From NCBI RefSeq assembly GCF_949987515.2, contig NC_082687.1, positions 27,058,132 through 27,122,131 on the forward strand: DNA of 64,000 nt, in the 5' to 3' direction. Origin of the DNA: Delphinus delphis. Taxonomy: Eukaryota; Chordata; Mammalia; Artiodactyla; Delphinidae. The notes below the pieces were generated by a model, which was not told where the DNA came from, ran no database searches, and worked only from the letters and a program-made list of their open reading frames with translations. Below, one piece after another: positions 1-11,300 of this stretch (within the stretch, counting starts at the first letter, position 1; the number at the start of each line of letters is the position of its first letter). The position numbers were made by a program, and so were the translations under genes.

Positions 1-180
1 AAGAACGTGTTAGCGTGATCAGGAAAGATTCGATGGTGGAAGAAGGGGGGAGAGGATTCTGCTGGGTGGTGGGGAGGAAGCTGTCTTGTGGACAGAGGGA
101 CAGGAGAGGAAAGGAAGTAAACCCCTAATCTGGGGATGGTGAATAAGTCCGTTTGGTAGATTCGGAGGGTTTCTATGGGG

Positions 181-320
181 CAGTGGTTCTCAGTTGTAGT
201 GTGTCAGTCACCTCTGGGCCCCATCCCCGGAGTTTCTGTTTTAGTAGGTGTGAGGCAGGGCTCGCGAATTTGCATTTCTTACCGGTTCCCAGGCGATGCT
301 GCTGGTCCTGCTTTAGGGGG
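181..320 (+). mobile_element. MER5-like hAT-Charlie DNA transposon relic
   Basis: The stretch begins with the hAT-Charlie terminal repeat cagtggttctca. It continues with the typical MER5A core: a 'ggccccatccccggagtttctg' type segment followed by 'aatttgcatttctta' and 'ttcccaggcgatgctgctgg'. The 3' terminal inverted repeat has decayed. It is non-autonomous and carries no coding capacity. The exact subfamily is from memory. Confidence 0.6.
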
Positions 321-1113
321 AGGTCAGGTGCTGCTGGAGGAGTCACCTTCAAGTGGTGGTGGGGTGACCGGGGCAGCCGTGCTCCCCAGTTCCGGGAATC
401 ACCTTTCCCACGTGTGCTCCCTTCCGGGCTGGCCCTGGGCAGAGCTCTGCTGAGGTCTGGAGCTCCAGTCTAAGGAGCTGGCCCTTGACTGTAGGTTATG
501 AGAAGCCAGGGGAGAATTTTATCTGGATCGTGTTATTGGCATTAACTTTTTGTTAATTTGGTAACAGAGGGGGAAGCAGCCAGAGATGGTTAGACAATAT
601 GAAGGGTAGGGCTGTGTCCAGAGGGTGGGTTATTTCAGGAGTGGATTTGGGAGGAAGATCTGGAAGGAAAGAAAAAGGAAGAATACAAAGGTGGGTCACA
701 AAGGTGACCCAATGTTACCTTCAGCTTGGGAGCCTGGAGAATGGTGCTCACGTTGACGTAAAGGGGAAATCAGAGCCCCGCCTCCTTTGGAGAGAACCTC
801 TCAGTTATTTAAAAACTGAGTTGAAATTGCTTCTCTTCTCTCCCAAGGAGATTATTATCGATCCTATTTTCAAAGTCAAGGGTCTGCGTCATGTTCCATG
901 CTTTCCAATTGTTTTTATCTTCAGTATCTAAGTTTTTCATGAGCCTAAACATACAGTCACTTGCCTGGAATAATTTCCTCTTATCCTGAGGTTTAAATGG
1001 AAGACTATTGTTTAAAAAATGTCTTAGCCATTCCAGTATAACTTCCTCTAGATATTTATACCCTTATAGTCTTGCCTTAAGTATAAGTGAGATGGTATCT
1101 TTGAAAGTCACTT
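321..1113. other. Intronic stretch without recognised features
   Basis: I see no repeat family, RNA gene or splice-compatible exon here. The short open frames (for example 599-931) lack a recognisable protein and sit in non-repetitive intron. Confidence 0.4.
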
Positions 1114-1315
1114 GTTGGGGGGACTTCCTGGTGGCGCAGTAGTGAAGACTCCGAGCTCCCAATGCAGGGGCCCCGGATTCGATCCTTGGCCAGGGAACTA
1201 GATCCCACATGCATGCTGCAACTAAGAGTTTGCATGCCACAACTAAGGAGCTGGCGAGCTGCAGGTAAGGAGCGCAGCTGCTGCAACCAAATAAATAAAT
1301 AAAAATTAAAAAATA
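1114..1315 (+). mobile_element. CHR-family SINE (tRNA-Glu-derived)
   Basis: The head reads ggacttcctggtggcgcag. It is followed by the A/B-box-like part with 'gattcgatccttggccaggg', a 'ccacatgcatgctgcaacta' body and an (aaat)n tail. The duplication aaagtcactt flanks it at 1104-1113 and 1316-1325, marking target-primed insertion. The 'gactccgagctcccaatgcag' variant differs from most other copies in the window. Confidence 0.9.
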
Positions 1316-1444
1316 AAAGTCACTTACGTTTTTAGCAGTAGAGCCTTAATTACATTGGGTTGCGGTGTAGCTCTTTAACTTTTCTTTGAGTTATCACTTT
1401 CTAGTTATTCGATCCTTGTGAACACACACACATTGGTTTACATT

Positions 1445-1570
1445 TGGGTTTTTCCTTTTTTTTTTGTTGAAAGTAATACATGTTCCAAGTTGGAGAAAAT
1501 TTGGAACATAATTAATAACAGTTTAAGAAGAAGGGAAAATCTGCTGTGAACTACCCATAAATTACGCCTT
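1445..1570. mobile_element. Possible ancient L1 3'-end fragment
   Basis: The text 'gaaagtaatacatgttcc...gagaaaatttggaaca' followed by 'gaactacccataaatta' resembles the 3' region of old mammalian L1M elements. It is diverged and short, so the assignment and its ends are weak. Confidence 0.3.
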
Positions 1571-2689
1571 TACCGTTTTCCTTCATCTCACTCAGTCTCC
1601 GGAGGGCTGCGTGTGGATTGCGGCCATTGTGCCAGGGTGTGGAGTTCCGTGACCCGTGTTCTCTGGCCTCTCCTCTGCCCCAGGATCTGACTTCCCCTGT
1701 ATTTTGCCTGGGGCCGCATGACTGGGGGCGACGGTAGGAAACCAGATGCTGACCTGGACAAGGAAGGGGTCTGGCGAGCAGGGGCTGGGAGTGAAGAGGG
1801 CTGCGCTCGGGGCTCTGATGAGTTGCTGTTCTCATCTCTGCCTCATTCGGGTTTGTCCTCCTGGGGCTTTAGGGCCTGGGGAAGGAGGAGGCTGGGGAAA
1901 TCAGGCTGAAGAAACTGTGTCACAGCAGAATTCCCCTCGCCTTGTCCTCGTAGAGGGACCTGAGAAGGGGAAGTTCCTCGCCGATCACGCAGAGAGAGAA
2001 GGAAACGTTTGAGGTCAGTGACAGGCCAGCCTCAGCCCGAGGTGGCCTGAGCAGGACAGCAGCCATGGGTGGAACAGTACAGGTGTCAGTAAAGGCAGGT
2101 AGTGACAGACCTTAAGGTGCAACTGGGTGAGCAGATGCCCAAAGGGATGTTGCTTGAGTGGCTCCGAGAGGGGGTCCGGTGACGGGGGAGTGGGCTAAGT
2201 GAGCAGCCTGGCTTTGTGCGGGGTAAGCCCTGTCTCCTCCACCTCTCGCCTTTGGGAACTCCAGAGAAAAAGAAAGAGGAAGGGCTCAAGTCTTTATTTG
2301 GCTGTAGGAGCCATTGATCCTGCAGACTTACGGAGTAACTGTGAGTGACCTTATTTAGGACCCAGAAACTACTGGGACCTAGGTGTGGTGGCCATTTAAT
2401 CTGTTGACCAAACTGGGACACTGTTAATATTTGCATTGGGACTGGACCTGGCAAGCCCAGATCACTCTAGATATCAGGGATATTCAGGTCACATATACAC
2501 ATAAAAAGACCTCTAGGAACTCCTTCTTATAGCTTGAGTAGCTCCTTCCCAAGGCCCTAAACTGTTTTCATACGTTGGCTTTTTTGTTCTGCCTTAAAAA
2601 AAAAATTAAGGTTAGTAGCTCTTTGTTATATTAGGACTATTTTGCTATACTAAATATTTTACCAAAAATATTGTTAATGGCTAGTTGTT
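1571..2689. other. Intronic stretch without recognised features
   Basis: This is GC-moderate unique-looking sequence. The open frames at 1551-1835 (-), 1718-2012 (+) and 2086-2454 (-) overlap one another and show no recognisable protein. No repeat was identified. Confidence 0.4.
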
Positions 2690-2900
2690 TCATCTTATAA
2701 ATGTACCACAATTTTATTAATTGCATCATGTTAATCATCTAGATTCCATGCCAGCTGTTTGCTACTATGAATGATAACAAAAGTAGTAAATCTTTGTGTA
2801 TGTCTCAGTATTTCCTCAGAAGTCAGATTCTTAGAAATAGAACGACTGGATCAGATTGTACGGTTCTTGATATGTATGGCCAGTTCTAGGCATTTACGGT
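2690..2900. mobile_element. Ancient L1M-like fragment
   Basis: 'Cttataaatgtaccacaatt', 'ttgctactatgaatgataac' and 'cttagaaatagaacgactgg' follow the order of a familiar diverged L1M 3'-region consensus (hand-matched). Ends are approximate. Confidence 0.35.
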
Positions 2901-3077
2901 AATTTTGAATTTCTCAGTTGAAAAAGTCTGACAGTTCAGCTGCTTGGTTTTGGAACTACTATGAAATACATGATTTTCTGAAAGTCACTAGATAATTTTT
3001 ACCACTTATGACCTTGGACTACAAAGGGTAATGCAATGAAGCAACAACTTGAATAAAGAAAAGACTTTTGGGGAAGA

Positions 3078-3343
3078 GAGGGCTAGATAAATTAGGAGTT
3101 TGGGATTAACAGATAAACATTACTATATATAAAATAGATAAACAACAAGGATTTACTGTATGGCACAGGGAACTATGTTCAATATCTTGTAATAACCTAT
3201 AATGGAAAAGAATCTGAAAAAGAATATATATATATATACACACACATATATATATAATGAAATCACTTTGCTGTACACCTGAAACTAACACATTGTAAAT
3301 GTAAATTTACATTGTAAATCAACTGTATTTCAATAAAAAGTTG
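3078..3343 (+). mobile_element. L1 3' end (3' UTR), 5'-truncated
   Basis: The typical cetartiodactyl L1 3' UTR is visible in order: 'gataaattaggagtttggga', 'atataaaatagataaacaac', 'ggaaaagaatctgaaaaaga', a (ta)/(ca) microsatellite, 'cactttgctgtacacctgaa' and 'caactgtatttcaataaaaa'. No coding sequence remains. Its last 50 bases contain an 11-bp local duplication that makes a 16-bp perfect palindrome at 3298-3313. Confidence 0.85.
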
Positions 3344-4379
3344 TTTGTTTTGGGAAGAAAATTTCTATCGACAAAAATAAACATTTTTTCACATTGTAAA
3401 ATAAAATTATAAAATAACACTTTTATTGCTAATGCAACCTCTTTTCACATTGCCGTGGAGCAAACGTCTTGGAGAGACTGGATTATACTGAATGGAACTG
3501 CGGTGCTTGTGCGGGGTGTGGACAAAGAAACATTTGCCTGTGAGAATTTTTTCCTGACTTTATTGACAGCTGGCACACCACGGTTGAAAGATCAAGTATT
3601 GGGCGTGTTGAGCTGTGTGTAGTGTTCAGGAGGAACATGATTCTTTATGTCTGTGATGACAGTTGCTCAACATCATGGGGCACCGGTGGCATTTCTCGCG
3701 TGGCACGTGCATCTCATCAGCATGGAAGTAGCACATTTTCAGCAGTGGGTTCTTCCAGTGTGAGTCAGCCGTGCAGCTGACCAGTCAGCTACTAGTTATA
3801 GAATACTACGTTGTGGGAATGGTTGTCAGCAAAAAAAAAAAAAAAAAGTCTGCCTGACCTCAGGGAGAACTAAAGCCGGGAAGTCAGCTTTGAGAGAACT
3901 GTGCGTGTAGATCACGGGATCAGATGAAGTGAAGGTGCTTTGTGGAGGCCGTGTGGTAACGGGTTCGGTCACTGCTAACGTCTCTGTGCAGCATGCCAGC
4001 CCTGGGCCTGGGGTGCACATTACTGACTGTGTTACAGCTTGCTCAGAGGGGTCAGACCAGTTTGCAAACAGGAAAGAAGAAACTTCTGGAATGTTCATGT
4101 GTCAAAACTTCCTGGTTAGTTTGAAAGCATTCCACAGTTGTTCCTAGCTCGACTAGTCTGTGAAGATTCAAAAGACCCAGGAAGGATTTCCTTCTATTTT
4201 AAATATGAGACTGCAGTCCATTCCAAAATGATGAAGTGTGTGGGTGATTATGTTCTAACAGGAAAATAAAGTGTTATTGTATGACACTCGAATAATAATA
4301 CATAAGCTAAAGGGGTAGAATAACTTTGAATAGTGACTTATTTCGCTCCGAGGGCCTCTATGTATCTTGAAGCATCACT

Positions 4380-4414
<35 letters not shown>

Positions 4415-4788
4415 ACAGGGCTGGAGTTCTGCTTTCTTAGATTTCCCAGTTTTCTGATGATGACTTGTGTCTCATTCCTTCTGCTGAGTCTGTAATCCAG
4501 TGTTCCACTTTGCTTCTCTCTTTTCTCTAGTCCTGGATTTAACATTTATTGTTATGGCTTCCCAGTTGTTTTTGAAAGGTGACTTGACAATGTTGGGCGT
4601 AAGTGGAAGCCGTGTTACACCCTTCAGATTGATAGCATGGAACTTTTAGAACATGAGTATGGCCAAGGTAGTGTTTGTGATATCTTACGCAGCTCCTTGG
4701 ATTCCTTGGACATCCCTGAAATGGATGCACATGCATGGTATCCAGGACATGAATGACATGTGGTTTATGCCTTTAAAAAAAGTCATCC
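3344..4788. other. Intronic stretch with A-runs, otherwise unrecognised
   Basis: It contains two A homopolymers, about 17 bp ending near 3847 and about 27 bp ending near 4412. Neither carries a recognisable retroposon body on its 5' side. The remainder is unrecognised. Confidence 0.4.
4386..4412 (+). repeat. Poly(A) homopolymer
   Basis: This is an uninterrupted run of about 27 adenines after 'catcactaatctt'. No recognisable SINE or L1 body precedes it, so it may be the tail of a decayed retroposon or a simple repeat. Confidence 0.8.
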
Positions 4789-5067
4789 TGGGACTTCCCT
4801 CGTGGTGCAGTGGTTAAGAATTTGCTTGCCAACGCAGGGAACATGGGTTCGATTCCTGGTCCGGGAAGATCCCACATGCCGCGGAGCAACTAAGCCCCTG
4901 CGTCACAACTACTGAAACCCACATGCGTAGAGCCGGTGCTCCTCAGCAAGAGAAGCCACCGCAATGAGAAGCCGGTGCACCGCAACGAAGAGTAGCCCCT
5001 GCTCGCCGCTACTAGAGAAAAGCCTGCGCGCAGCAAAGAAGACCCAACGCAGCCAAAAACAAATTAA
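4789..5067 (+). mobile_element. CHR-family SINE, long form
   Basis: The head is gggacttccctcgtggtgca. The tRNA-like box 'gggttcgattcctggtccgg' and the long body follow, including 'aagagaagccaccgcaatga', 'gaagagtagcccctgctcgc' and 'gacccaacgcagccaaaaac'. A duplication ending aaaagtcatcc lies on both sides (to 4788, and 5068-5081). One internal 'cacaactactgagcc' unit is missing compared with the copy at 20989. Confidence 0.92.
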
Positions 5068-7760
5068 AAAAAAAGTCATCCAGGCAAGCTGCTCCCCCCC
5101 CATTGTCATATCTGAGCTCTTTGCTCTTAAAATGGGTACTAAGCCTGTTTGAAGGTATTTACGAGGAAGATGTGAATTTGGCTTTCCCTCTCTCATTGTT
5201 AGCGATGACTTTGGCCAGTTATTGTGGATTTTTAGCAATCACTTGAAGTAAGGAAGATTGGACTCTGTGATCTTAATATTACAGTAGGCTTAAAAATACC
5301 TATAAAGGCTTGGCTCGTAGATGACTGTTAGCTGACGCTCATATTCTTAATCCTTTAGGTATGCAAACCACTCCCTATTTTCATAATTTAATCACCGAAC
5401 ACATTTTTTTTAAGTCCCAAGTTAGTAGTGAGAAACCGAACCTTGGAATTCCTTTTACAGGATAAACTTGTTTCTGATCTTAGGAGAATTGTGGTTTGTG
5501 TGTTTATGTTTATTGGTAAGAATTTTTCTGGGCTGGGTCATTTAAAAACTGTCGGTTTCCAAATTTTCCATGTGTAAAGTTGTTGTTGGTTTTTTTTTTT
5601 TTTTTTGGTTAAAGATAAGGCAGAGGGAGACCCTAGGCGAAGGCACTGTGACAGTTGTAAACTGCCTGAGAGTTGTTAAGTGGAACTAGCCTTAAGGCAG
5701 GTGGAGAGCCTGTTAGCCTTTTGTAAGCAGCTGCATCATATCAAATAACTGATCTGCATTAATGTTAGTACGAAAAGCAGACCGAGTAGTGTCTTTAAGT
5801 GTATTTGTTTTATGAATCTGGCAATACCAACCTTCAAGTTGTGTGACCCCTGGAGTACTTGCCCTGTGGGCATGGGAAGCCTAACACCCTACTGAGGGAT
5901 GCATGAACAGAAACTCAGTTCCTACCCTTGGCAGGGAAAAGAAGCGTGTCAAAACGTTATAGGAAGAATTTTTCCCCCTACTTTCCCATTAGCTTATTCT
6001 CTTAACCTAGATGCTGTCCCATCTGCAGGAACAGAAGGGGGTAAACATCCCGTGAAACATTTTGATTGGCGGGTTAGTAGGAAAAACACTGTAATATTTT
6101 AAAGGACAGCTGAAGATAAATGGAAACTTAAAAAAAAATTCATTGGTAGATATGCTGCAGGTCATATGTACTGGATGGCACAAATTAGTTGTTGTGTTTG
6201 AGTTAATTTATAACAATAATTACTATCTCTTTACACATAAGGCCTGTTAAAGTTGTTTGGAGGTATGGGTGGAGGAAAGCTGGGTACAAAACTGAATCTG
6301 TATTCAGTCTCCATTTCCTTGCCCCCTACTGTGCCTTGTGTTTTGCTCTGGCTTCTCTAGTGATGTGTTCCCTCCCCACGGTCATGCTTCCGGTCTCCTT
6401 GGACTCAGCGTAGTGGATGCATTTTACTTCTTACCTTCACCCCTTGGGAGCATTTGCTGTGTTAAGTCACCCCTTTGTTCTTGAAGCACTCCCTGCCTGA
6501 TTCTGAAGGACTGCTCAGTCCTTCTGCAAAAAAACTTAGCCTCTTGTTCACAAGTCTTATCTCCCCAGCAAATAATCCAGGTGGAAGCTGAGATCAGGGG
6601 TGTAACACGTATAAGGTGCCGTAGACCTTTAGAAGACAGGAGGGAAACTGGAGGACCAGGTGTGAATTCCTGGTAGAAGCAGCATTGAGTTTTTTTTTTT
6701 CTCTTGTTTAAGTGGCTTTTGAGATGCACTTGGCACGGTGGGAGCTCAGTACTTGAGTGAATGAAGGCAGGGTTTAAACAAACAGTTTGGATCCGGGAAG
6801 AGGAGTTTCAGTGTAGGAAACAGCATGAGCAACGCAGTCAGCTGAGGGGGATGATGGAGCTTTGAAGGTGAAAATGAATCATTCTCTTGGCCGGGGTAGG
6901 GGTGGCAGGGGGTGGGGCAGGAGGAGGGCAAGGCTGCAAATGGCAGCTAAGGAATTTCGGGTTGTGTTTGTTAGGCAGTGGGTGGAGTGGAGGTGCGGCT
7001 GGAAGCATTGGGAAGGTTAATTCGGCAGCAGCGTGTTGCATGGGGTTAGAATGAGGACAGCCTCATTTTGGTCTCACCTCTGGACTCTTCTCAGGCGTTT
7101 TGTCCCTGGAGGGGTCAAGTCCCAGCCACTGCCTTCCTGCTGCCCTGGCTCAGTCCTCTTGTCCTTTGGTCACTTCACCTGAACCACCTGGTCCCATGAC
7201 CATTGACTGTTGAATTCCTACCACCTTGCGTGCACAGCATATCAAGTAATAACAACCTTAACTCCGGTCTCCTGATAACACGAATACAAATGCAGTAACC
7301 TTGGGAGAAATCTTGGTACCTGGTGGGAAATACAACAGCGTGTGGGTGGAGTTAACTCGAAGCCCCAGATCCCTGAGCAGGTCTGTGATGTAGGAAAGTG
7401 TGTGAAGAGGGTGTGGGCCCTGTGAGCTGGGTGCCTTGGATGGGATTAGGAATAAGGGGCTTAGGGTGAAATCAGGGCTCAGTGTTTGCTTAAAACCCTA
7501 ATTAATAGTTCCCAGGAATGGAAAACATGAGAAGTGACTTTCCTCTCTTCCTCTGCAGGACTCCTTTCCCCCATATACACAAACTAAACACACCTTCCCG
7601 AAAACGCCACATTGACATCATAGTAGCTTTTTGTTTTTTTCTCTCTAAAAGAGTAAGTACTTCTAAGGTCAAGTGAAAGTATGAAGGAAACATTCTGAAG
7701 GCACTTCTTTCTGTCCAAACCTTGGTGAGCTTGGGGGCAAGGATCAAGGGTGGGGTGACA
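5068..7760. other. Intronic stretch without recognised repeats
   Basis: It contains a T-run near 5590-5606. Around 6760-7040 there is text such as 'ggaaacagcatgagcaacgc' that resembles an old dispersed mammalian repeat I cannot name. The short open frames show no known protein. Confidence 0.35.
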
Positions 7761-7975
7761 GGGCTTCCCTGGTGGCACAGTGGTTGAGAGTCCGCCTGCC
7801 GATGCAGGGGACATGGGTTCGTGCCCCGGTCCGGGAAGATCCCACATGCCGCGGAGTGGCTGGGCCCGTGAGCCATGGCCGCTGAGCCTGCGCGTCCGGA
7901 GCCTGTGCTCTGCGACGGGAGAGGCCACAACAGTGAGAGGCCCGCATACCACCAAAAAAAAAAAAAAAAAAAAAA
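7761..7975 (+). mobile_element. CHR-family SINE, short form
   Basis: This is a nearly intact young copy. It has the head gggcttccctggtggcacag, the box 'gggttcgtgccccggtccgg', the diagnostic 'gagccatggccgctgagcc', 'aggccacaacagtgagaggc' and an A-tail of about 22. The duplication ggtggggtgaca flanks it at 7749-7760 and 7976-7987 with no mismatch. Confidence 0.96.
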
Positions 7976-9106
7976 GGTGGGGTGACAAGTGCACTGGGCT
8001 GGGATCCCCTGTCTTCACCTCTGCTGGCCTCTTTCTTCCTTTGTACACATTTGGGAATGTTCTGTGCACATGACTTGAGCCATGGGTAATCAGCAGGCTG
8101 CCTGCCTTATATCAATAAGTGTTATCTATGTTAGATCTTTCTGGTGGGTGAAAATGAATAAAAAAGTGTCCTTCTGAGATATTAGAGAATAGAGAACTGT
8201 GATTATAAGTGTTTTGATAGATTCCTGTGACATCAGGAAACAGATACTTTCTTATGCTTGAGAAAATATTCATGCTTCATTGTTATTTATAAGCTATGGA
8301 ACAGCTGGGATGTCTGGAAAGTCACTCAGATGGAATAAAACTAGGACTACCTACGTTAGAACGTCAGTTAATATTGTGATCATAAACATGTTGCTGATGC
8401 CATAAATCCATTCAGTTCTTGCAGCAGCAGCAGCAACTTTCCTCAGCTACTGGAATTTTCACTGACCTGCCGACCTGAGTGCAAACTGCAAGGGGGTGGT
8501 TGCTTTGGTGAGAGCATTCTTCCCTCTTAGCAGCTCCTACTGTCTTTGCGGGTGAGCCCTGAAAAAAGAGGCTCCTGGTATAAACATTATCTGCGTTCAA
8601 TTTGTGGAAGTCAGCTTAACGATAATCTTAAATTCAGCTTGCTAAATTACAACCTAAGCAATATTTTGTGTAGGTGTATCTCTGTGTGTGTGCTGAGTGC
8701 CACCTGGCTATGGCCTCCGCATATTTTAAGCGAGTTTCAGAAATTCTGCTTAGCACAATATCCTAATTCTGACCTCATGCTTCAGGTAAGTGTGTCAGGT
8801 ATGTGGAGGTGAACTGGGCTGCCTGGTGTCACACAGCTAGGTGGTATCAGAACTCACACCTTTTGTATTTTCACTTCCTATTCAGGGCTTTCCCCAATAA
8901 ACTACAGTTTTTCTCTTTAAAACAGTGATGGAAGTTGTTTAGAGTCAGAGCATTCCTGTTGGTACAGGGAGGCAGGATCCACATGAAATGTGGTCATCTC
9001 ATCAGCTCTCCTTGGTAGGGATTTATGAGGGCTCACATTTGGTGCTTTTCTATTAGCAATTGATAAGGTGTGTTCTTAATGAACAGAGAGTTTTTTCTTA
9101 ATCCTC
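7976..9106. other. Intronic stretch, mostly unrecognised
   Basis: It contains a short (cag)n-like run at about 8419-8434. A MIR-like piece near 8790-8870 has 'ggtgtcacacagctaggtgg' in the order expected for an antisense MIR, but it is weak. The rest is unrecognised. Confidence 0.4.
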
Positions 9107-9488
9107 GTGTCTTAGCTTGGGTTGTTATAACAAAATATCATAGGCTGAGTGGCTTAAACAACAGATATTTATTTCTCATTTCTGGAGGCTGGGAAATCCA
9201 AGATGAAGGTGCCACCAGATTTGTTCCTGGCGAGAACCCTCTTCCTGGCTTGTCCACCTTCTTGCTGTGTCCTGATATGGTGGAGAGAGAGCACACAAGC
9301 TTTGGTCTCTTCTTCTTATAAGGACACTAATCCTATCAAGGGGCCCCACCCTCATGACCTCATCTAAACCTAATGACCTCATCTAACTCTAATTACCTCC
9401 CGAAGGCCCTTCCTCCAAATACCATCACTTTGGAGGTTAGGGCTTCACCATATGAATTTGGGGTGCACACAAACATTGGGTCCATAAC
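9107..9488 (-). mobile_element. MLT1-type solo LTR (ERVL-MaLR), antisense
   Basis: The reverse complement follows the MLT1 LTR. Read on the + strand it starts near 'gggttgttataacaaaatat', then 'ggctgagtggcttaaacaac' and 'atttctcatttctggaggct', and ends with 'catatgaatttggggtgcac'. No internal retroviral sequence is next to it, so it is a solo LTR relic, old and without coding capacity. Confidence 0.7.
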
Positions 9489-9829
9489 ACACAGTGATAC
9501 TGTTTTTTAAATGGGCTGTCTGGTAGAAAATATGTGTTCTAGAGGAGATCCAGTGTATCAGTACTTATTATTCATACAAATATTCAAAGATTTGATGCAC
9601 TGTATTTGAAAAGACTCAGAGATGACTAATAATTTGACTTTTTCTATGTGCTTGTCCAGTTATTGAGCAAATATTTACTTGAGCACATCTTATGATTCAG
9701 GCCCTGTGCTGGGTTCTAGGCTGAAGGGATAAGAAAGCTGTAGCACACCTTTGGTAGCCAGTATTAAAGTTGTATACAAAGAGTTTTTCTTCCAATCTTC
9801 TTTCAAATAAATTTTATCAAGTTGCAATC

Positions 9830-10150
9830 TTGTCCTGTTTTTTTTTCATATGCAATATTATGAACACACATAATATATAGATAATATAATGAATACCTAA
9901 GTACTCACACCTGGCTCTGTCAGATCTTAATATTTGAAGGAAACATGTCAAAATGTTTTTTTTATTGTGAGAAATGAACATCGCTGGGAATCGAAGACCC
10001 TTGTGTGTCACACCTTGTCCTCCGTGTCTCTGTCCTTTTTTAGAAGTAACCACTATCCAGGATTTGGGGTATACCATTACCGTGCGTGATTTTATGCTTT
10101 TATTATACATGTATGAGTTTATGAGCAATGTAAAATAATCATTTTTAAAA
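9830..10150. mobile_element. Ancient L1M-like fragment
   Basis: 'Gaatacctaagtactcacac' followed by 'agaagtaaccactatccagg' matches the order of the diverged L1M 3' region seen again at 13330-13620 and 43240-43560. The boundaries are uncertain. Confidence 0.4.
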
Positions 10151-10227
10151 CTTTATCAAAAAGATAGCAAACTGTATAAGTTTTTCTGTACCTTGAGAGA
10201 AAAAACAGCCATAAAAAATTACTTTTG

Positions 10228-10434
10228 GGGCTTCCCTGGTGGCGCAGTGGTTGAGAGTCCGCCTGCCGATGCAGGGAACACGGGTTCGTGCCTCATTGTG
10301 GGAAGATCCCATATGCCGCGGAGCGGCTGGACCCGTGAGCCATGGCCGCTAAGCCTGCGCGTCCGGAGCCTGTGCTCCGCAACCGGAGAGGCCACAACAG
10401 TGAGAGGCCCGCACACCGCAAAAAAAAAAAAAAG
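10228..10434 (+). mobile_element. CHR-family SINE, short form
   Basis: The head is gggcttccctggtggcgcag, followed by 'gagccatggccgctaagcc', 'gaggccacaacagtgagagg' and an A-tail interrupted by one g. The perfect duplication aaaaaattacttttg lies at 10213-10227 and 10435-10449. It is slightly changed in the second box ('gcctcattgtgggaagatcc'). Confidence 0.96.
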
Positions 10435-10479
10435 AAAAAATTACTTTTGAGATTCATTCGTTTTGATACCTAGCTCTAG

Positions 10480-11110
10480 TTCTTTTTAAAAAACTGATGT
10501 ATATGGTATTCCTTTGTATGATTAGTCTATGTTATATTAGCCTGTTCTCCTGTTGTCAGATATGCTTGGCATGTTTCCGAATTTTCAGTATTGTAAACAG
10601 CACTGCTTGGACATTATTGTTTATGTCTCCTGATGTGTGTGTGTAAGATTCTCTGGGGACACGTGTGAGTGTGGAGTTGCTGGGTGAAGCTTATCTCCAG
10701 CTTTACCAGATAGTGTCACCTTGCTGTACAGAGGAGCCAGTTTACATTCTCCTCAGAATATCTGTGATCTTGTTGAACTGCATCTTCCCCAACACTTGGT
10801 ATCATCAAGCTTTGGAAGTTTGCTCATCTGTGTAGTGTAAAGTGATACCTTACTGTTTCTAGCTTTAACGCTGCAGTTCCCTGATTGCAGTGAGGTCGAC
10901 TGTCCTATTACATGTCTGTTGGCCTTTCAGGCTGCTGCTTCTGTGTGGCTGTTCATAAGGTACCCCCACTTCTTTATTGGTGGTGGGACTCGGGTGCAGA
11001 AAAGTGGATTGACTGTAATCTTTGATTCATGACACATGATCATCATCGGGTCTTGTATGACCCTCTCGTTTATTCATATTTTTGATGTAATGAATACCTG
11101 TGAACTCATC
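10480..11110. mobile_element. Ancient L1M-like fragment(s)
   Basis: 'Agtattgtaaacagcactgc', 'gtggagttgctgggtgaagc' and 'tttacattctcctcagaata' follow the old L1 order (mean stepwise similarity by eye only). It continues with less clear sequence to about 11110. Orientation is not certain. Confidence 0.4.
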
Positions 11111-11176
11111 AGGGTCTGAAACATTACCAACAGTTTCCATCTGCCTGTGCTTCTCCCTGCTCCATTCCTCTGCCTC

Positions 11177-11300
11177 CCCCTACACCCCTCATTTTTTAAA
11201 ATACTATCTTGAACTTTAATCATTGCTTCTCATCTAGTCCCCCCACACCCCCCATTTTTAAAAATAATATCTTGAACTTTAATCATTGCTTCTCATCTAG
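11177..11300 (+). repeat. 62-bp tandem duplication, two copies
   Basis: Copy 1 is 11177-11238 and copy 2 is 11239-11300. Both contain 'cttgaactttaatcattgct' and end with 'tctcatctag'. The first half of each has a few differences in the C-rich and T/A-rich parts, while the second half is identical. The period is 62 bp. Confidence 0.9.

Noticed and set aside
1..600. Possible promoter or first exon at the left edge
   Set aside because: No CpG island, and the ARHGAP10 start (MGLQPLEFSD-like) is not encoded. A MER5-like relic explains part of it.
4789..4880. tRNA gene-like A/B boxes
   Set aside because: All such boxes in the window are the tRNA-derived heads of CHR SINEs; no foldable complete tRNA was seen.
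7584..8069. 161-codon open frame on the - strand
   Set aside because: It is mostly the reverse translation of the CHR SINE at 7761-7975.
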